This document shows, one piece after another, positions 7,616 to 9,849 of a DNA stretch of 9,849 bases. The notes under the pieces are model-generated. The model was not told the origin of the DNA. It did no database searches and saw nothing but the letters and a program-made list of their open reading frames with translations. Origin of the DNA: an uncultured Lachnospiraceae bacterium (GTDB lineage Bacteria > Bacillota > Clostridia > Lachnospirales > Lachnospiraceae); NCBI GenBank assembly GCA_905236545.1, contig CAJOQO010000069.1:1-9849 (forward strand). The letters run 5' to 3'. The translations under genes were made by a program, and so were the position numbers. Each line of letters starts with the position of its first letter. The first letter of the stretch is position 1.

Positions 7616-8677
7616 TCAACGATCCCATTTCTCACACAGGCGGTTGATCTCCTCCGTCATGCGGCTCAGATCTTTGTTGGCTCCGCCTTCATTGTTGCGG
7701 ATCACGGACATCAGGCGGTTGCCTGCCGCAACCAGTCTGGTATAGATGAGAGCCGCCTTCTTGTTCTTCGATCCGGTCTGCGAAGCAGCACCCCGGTCGC
7801 TGCCCTTCTTCCGCACAACCGCTCCGCCGTCCTGCCTCGTATGAGCCAGCGCTTCCCTGTCTTCCTTCTCGATGACCACGGGCTCGGCCTCGACCTCAAA
7901 GGTTCCGGCGGCAAGATCGAATACGGTTCCGGAGAAAGGCGCATAGGCATGGTAGCCAAGTTCATTGATCAGGCGGTCCCGGAAGAGCTCTGTCACCTTA
8001 TCTTCTCCGTGTGTGACGAAGACCATGTCCGGTTTCTTTTCAAATGCGCCTGCCCATGCCATCAGGCCTTTGTTGTCTGCGTGTCCCGAGACGCCCGGAA
8101 GCTCGCAGATATGCGCTCTCACTTCGATCTCTTCGCCGAAGAGCCTGACGCTTTCCGCGCCATCCAGAATCGACCGTCCCGGCGTTCCGACTGCCTGGTA
8201 TCCGACGAACAGAATCGTGCTCTCCGGCTTCCAGAGATTGTGCTTCAGGTGATGCTTGATACGGCCCGCGTCGCACATTCCGCTCGCGGAGATGATGACC
8301 TTCGGATGCGGGTCATCGTTGATCGCCCGGGAGTCCTCCGATGTGACGGCCGTCTTCAGGCCCGCGAAGCCGATGGGATTGATCCCCTCCGCAAGCAGCT
8401 GTCTGGCCTCTGCGTCAAAGTCGCTGTACATCCTCTCCCGGAAGATATTGGTCGCCTCGATGGCAAGCGGTGAATCAACATAGACATCGAAGTTGTCATG
8501 TCCGAAGATCATGTGCTCCTGCTTGATCTCACGGATAAAATAGAGCATCTCCTGTGTCCGGCCTACCGCAAAGGATGGGATCACGACGTTTCCGCCCTGG
8601 TCGAACGTGCGCTGCAGCACCTCTGCAAGCGCTGTTACATAGTCGTCATTCGCAGGTCTCGGATGCTCGCGGTCGCC
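7616..8677 (-). CDS. C-terminal part of the beta-CASP hydrolase (beyond the TAA)
   Basis: This 353-residue stretch continues in the frame of the interrupted gene from GDREHPRP onward. It carries the beta-CASP domain and the returning MBL segment: PSFAVGRTQEML at about 245-256, motif B PKVIISASGMCDAGR ending at His354, motif C GVSGHAD with His410, and THGE at 433-436 (full-gene numbering). The last 80 residues are charged and low in complexity, then helical, and may contact RNA; that is inference. The first usable restart is a GTG at 8618-8620, without a convincing ribosome-binding site. Independent translation is therefore doubtful, and it would lack the metal-binding half. Confidence 0.5.
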   Translation of the reverse strand, partial: GDREHPRPANDDYVTALAEVLQRTFDQGGNVVIPSFAVGRTQEMLYFIREIKQEHMIFGHDNFDVYVDSPLAIEATNIFRERMYSDFDAEARQLLAEGINPIGFAGLKTAVTSEDSRAINDDPHPKVIISASGMCDAGRIKHHLKHNLWKPESTILFVGYQAVGTPGRSILDGAESVRLFGEEIEVRAHICELPGVSGHADNKGLMAWAGAFEKKPDMVFVTHGEDKVTELFRDRLINELGYHAYAPFSGTVFDLAAGTFEVEAEPVVIEKEDREALAHTRQDGGAVVRKKGSDRGAASQTGSKNKKAALIYTRLVAAGNRLMSVIRNNEGGANKDLSRMTEEINRLCEKWDR

Positions 8678-8680
8678 TTA
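8678..8680 (-). other. In-frame TAA at the ESTYGDR tyrosine
   Basis: The codons on either side read GAG-TCT-ACC, TAA, GGC-GAC-CGC (E-S-T, stop, G-D-R). The stop replaces the Tyr of a signature motif. It is the only TAA among the stop codons of these genes; all six true gene ends use TGA. Confidence 0.9.
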
Positions 8681-9310
8681 GGTAGACTCCATTACGACAT
8701 AGTCTGCTTCCTTCGGATAGACCGGATTCGAGATCAGCGGCTGGCCGCTGTTCCCGATGTCTCCCGAGAAAACGATCTTCTTCGTGACTGCTCCTTCGGT
8801 GATCGTCGCTTCGATGGAACTCGATCCGAGAAGATGTCCCGCATCCAGAAATCTGATCCTGATGCCCTCCGCGATATAGCGCTCCGTTTCATAGTCGGTG
8901 GTGACAAAGCAGCTGATCGCGCCTTCTGCGTCCTGATGGCTGTACAGCGGCTCCACCATGTCACGGCCGGCACGCTCTGCCTTGCGGTTTTTCCACTCTG
9001 CTTCAAATTCCTGAATGTGCGCCGAGTCCAGCAGCATGATCCTGCACAGGGCCGCTGTTCCGCCCGTCGCAAAGATCTGTCCGCGGAACCCGTGCTTGTA
9101 AAGCAGCGGGAGCAGGCCGGAGTGGTCGATATGCGCATGTGTCAGGAGAACCATATCGATATCTCCCGCGGGAACCGGTATCGGCTTGTTCTCATACAGA
9201 TCCGGTCCCTGTTCCATGCCGCAGTCTATCAATATCTTCTTTCCGCATGCCTCAAGGTAATAACAGCTTCCGGTCACTTCATGTGTAGCACCTATGAATG
9301 TCAGTTTCAT
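8678..9310 (-). CDS. N-terminal part of the beta-CASP hydrolase (up to the TAA)
   Basis: As written, translation from the good ribosome-binding site would yield 210 residues ending EST. The fragment holds the first MBL half: FIGATHEVTGSCY at 5-17, the zinc-binding THAHIDHSG with His58, His60, Asp62 and His63, DAGHLLGS with His159, and FSGDIG with Asp184. It lacks the beta-CASP domain and the final metal and substrate residues, so alone it should be inactive or unstable. Confidence 0.6.
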   Translation of the reverse strand: MKLTFIGATHEVTGSCYYLEACGKKILIDCGMEQGPDLYENKPIPVPAGDIDMVLLTHAHIDHSGLLPLLYKHGFRGQIFATGGTAALCRIMLLDSAHIQEFEAEWKNRKAERAGRDMVEPLYSHQDAEGAISCFVTTDYETERYIAEGIRIRFLDAGHLLGSSSIEATITEGAVTKKIVFSGDIGNSGQPLISNPVYPKEADYVVMEST

Positions 9311-9365
9311 GCTCCCCTTTCCTCCCTTTCCCTGATTATGCGCGGTACACGATACGCCATGATTA

Positions 9366-9466
9366 CACGTGGTTCTCTGTTCTCTTTGACTGCACGTGGT
9401 TCTCTGTTTTCTTTGGCTGCACGTGGTTCTCTGTTCTCTTTGATGGCACGTGGCTCACAGTACCCG
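9366..9466. repeat. 27-bp tandem repeat headed by CACGTG (three copies plus a partial)
   Basis: Units begin at 9366, 9393, 9420 and 9447, exactly 27 bp apart; the fourth decays after CACGTGGCTCA. Each full unit starts CACGTGGTTCTCTGTT, and units differ at only a few positions. The palindrome CACGTG recurs at every unit start. The array lies between the promoter at 9482-9510 and the ATG at 9310, so it would be transcribed as a purine-rich leader. It could bind a regulator as DNA or act in the RNA. Confidence 0.9.
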
Positions 9467-9481
9467 TTTTTTATGGAATTG

Positions 9482-9510
9482 ATTCTAGCAGAATTTTTTC
9501 GGGATGTATA
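9482..9510 (-). promoter_or_regulatory. Extended -10 promoter upstream of the beta-CASP gene
   Basis: On the minus strand TGCTAGAAT (9482-9490) gives an extended TGn element and a five-of-six -10 box. A TATACA -35 box (9505-9510, four of six) lies 17 bp upstream. A start near 9475 gives a leader of about 165 nt that contains the whole 27-bp array. It is the only good promoter I see for the beta-CASP, transglutaminase-like and 823-residue genes. Confidence 0.5.
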
Positions 9511-9545
9511 TCCGAGAATTGCGTTATACTGAGTTTGAAGCGCTT

Positions 9546-9674
9546 ACGTTGTTTCAAGTCACACCCTGGCACGCTTTCCTGACTGACACTGGGGTTTTGG
9601 GCGGCAGGCTTTTGGGGCGGAGCGAAGAAGACCTGTGTCTGTCAGAAAGGTGGTCGGGGTGTGACCTGTAACGT
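9546..9674. repeat. Imperfect inverted repeat of about 130 bp
   Basis: Arms 9546-9589 and 9635-9674 are complementary over most of about 40 positions: ACGTT/AACGT at the outside, GTCACACCC/GGGTGTGAC, then CTTTC/GAAAG and TGAC-GACAC with its complement near the centre. Mismatches cluster in one internal bubble. The 45-nt middle contains two copies of TTTTGGG(G)CGG. It could be a structured RNA or a small non-autonomous transposable element. No flanking target duplication is obvious and I recognise no known family. Confidence 0.6.
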
Positions 9675-9685
9675 ATGCCCCGGCC

Positions 9686-9779
9686 TGCGGATGGCTTCCG
9701 CACAGACAGCTGATGTTTGCAGCACCGGTATGCGGATGGCTTCCCCATCGCTCCGGCCTGCGGATGGCTTCCCCATCGC
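9686..9779. repeat. Three GC-rich direct repeats, core TGCGGATGGCTTCC
   Basis: The 14-base core occurs at 9686-9699, 9731-9744 and 9759-9772. Copies 1 and 3 also share the preceding CCGGCC, and copies 2 and 3 share the following CCATCG. Copies 2 and 3 can each fold as GCG(G)ATGG/CCATCGC around a short loop. Spacing is irregular (45 and 28 bp), so this is not a CRISPR array. It resembles a small cluster of repetitive extragenic palindromes. Confidence 0.65.
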
Positions 9780-9849
9780 AAACCTGTAGCCCACTCCGGC
9801 TGAGCTCTTTGCCGACTGCGATCGGCGTCCGGGGTATTCAGCGGACGAT

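Larger units (their letters stand above)
7616..9310 (-). pseudogene. MBL-fold/beta-CASP RNA metallo-hydrolase, interrupted by one in-frame TAA
   Basis: Read through a single stop codon, this is one continuous frame of 564 positions with every landmark of the bacterial beta-CASP ribonuclease-like family (CPSF/RNase J relatives), which use two zinc ions to cut RNA. The TAA at 8678-8680 falls at position 211, where the conserved ESTYGDR motif requires Tyr. TAC or TAT would need only one base change, at 8678. No frameshift or further stop occurs, and motifs on both sides are intact. A recent nonsense mutation, an assembly error or, much less likely, readthrough would all fit. The ATG at 9308-9310 is preceded by a strong purine-rich site (GGGAGGAAAGGGGAG). 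An extended -10 promoter and a repeat-bearing leader lie upstream. The next gene starts 2 nt after its end, so loss of translation here could reduce that gene's expression. Confidence 0.85.
9311..9849. other. Gene-free region with leader, promoter and several repeat structures
   Basis: I find no supportable gene in these 539 bases. From left to right they hold the leader of the beta-CASP gene with 27-bp repeats, an extended -10 promoter, an imperfect inverted repeat of about 130 bp, and three GC-rich direct repeats. The last 70 bases show only a short stem, GCCGA/TCGGC (9811-9815 and 9822-9826), and nothing else I recognise. Open frames here are Arg/Ser/Pro-rich and lack ribosome-binding sites. 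Confidence 0.6.

Noticed and set aside
7616..8620. An independent 334-residue gene starting at the GTG at 8618-8620
   Set aside because: It is in frame with the upstream fragment, begins inside the beta-CASP domain and has no ribosome-binding site; it is the tail of the interrupted gene.
9366..9466. CRISPR array
   Set aside because: The 27-bp units are contiguous with no spacers and no cas genes are present.
9525..9530. Plus-strand -10 box TATACT
   Set aside because: No -35 box or extended -10 element accompanies it and no plus-strand gene follows.
8498..9532. A 344-codon plus-strand frame opposite the beta-CASP gene, ending in repeated Arg-Gly-Ser-Leu-Phe-Ser segments
   Set aside because: It is antisense to a gene with intact motifs; the repeated segments are just the 27-bp array read as nine codons.
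9298..9582. A 94-codon plus-strand frame with TWFSVLF repeats
   Set aside because: The 9-residue repeats come from the 27-bp DNA array in another frame. There is no ribosome-binding site or domain.
9554..9781. A 75-codon minus-strand frame open to the right edge
   Set aside because: Arg/Ser/Pro-rich, overlaps the inverted repeat and the direct repeats, has no ribosome-binding site, and a second minus-strand frame is equally open there.

Overview
The window reads like chromosome of a Gram-positive, anaerobe-type Firmicute, most likely Clostridia and probably Lachnospiraceae-like. The pointers are a class B sortase, purine-rich Shine-Dalgarno sequences, extended -10 promoters, a moderately high GC content (judged by eye) and an exported transglutaminase-like protein beside a large single-pass membrane-anchored protein. 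This placement is inference. No mobile element, RNA gene or CRISPR array is recognisable. All six recognisable genes lie on the minus strand and every one ends with TGA.

Layout, in transcription order from right to left. (1) 9311-9849 is gene-free: GC-rich direct repeats at the edge, an imperfect inverted repeat of about 130 bp, an extended -10 promoter, and a leader carrying three and a third copies of a 27-bp repeat headed by CACGTG. (2) 7616-9310 encodes a metallo-beta-lactamase/beta-CASP ribonuclease-like protein, but one in-frame TAA interrupts it exactly where the conserved Tyr of the ESTYGDR motif belongs. (3) 6429-7613 encodes an exported transglutaminase-fold protein with an intact Cys-His-Asp triad; its start lies 2 nt after the preceding stop. 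(4) 3882-6353 encodes an 823-residue membrane-anchored protein of unknown function, with a possible beta-propeller-like middle and a degenerate C39-peptidase-like C-terminus. (5) asnS (2343-3740) has its own promoter and a leader that opens with a perfect 14-bp hairpin. (6) srtB (1024-2172) is a class B sortase with an unusually long Gly/Ala/Ser/Thr linker encoded by 30-bp tandem repeats. (7) 152-883 encodes a sirtuin. (8) A good sigma-A-type promoter at 16-44 fires leftward out of the window toward an unseen gene.

Genes 2 to 4 could form one transcript joining an RNA-processing enzyme with two extracytoplasmic proteins. asnS starts a second unit that may run on through srtB and the sirtuin. 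The junctions contain hairpins, none followed by a U-tract, so transcript ends are uncertain.

The points most worth a second look are the nonsense codon in an otherwise intact beta-CASP gene, the degenerate protease-like domain on the 823-residue surface protein, the phased CACGTG repeats in a leader, the unexplained inverted repeat at 9546-9674, and the repeat-built linker of the sortase.
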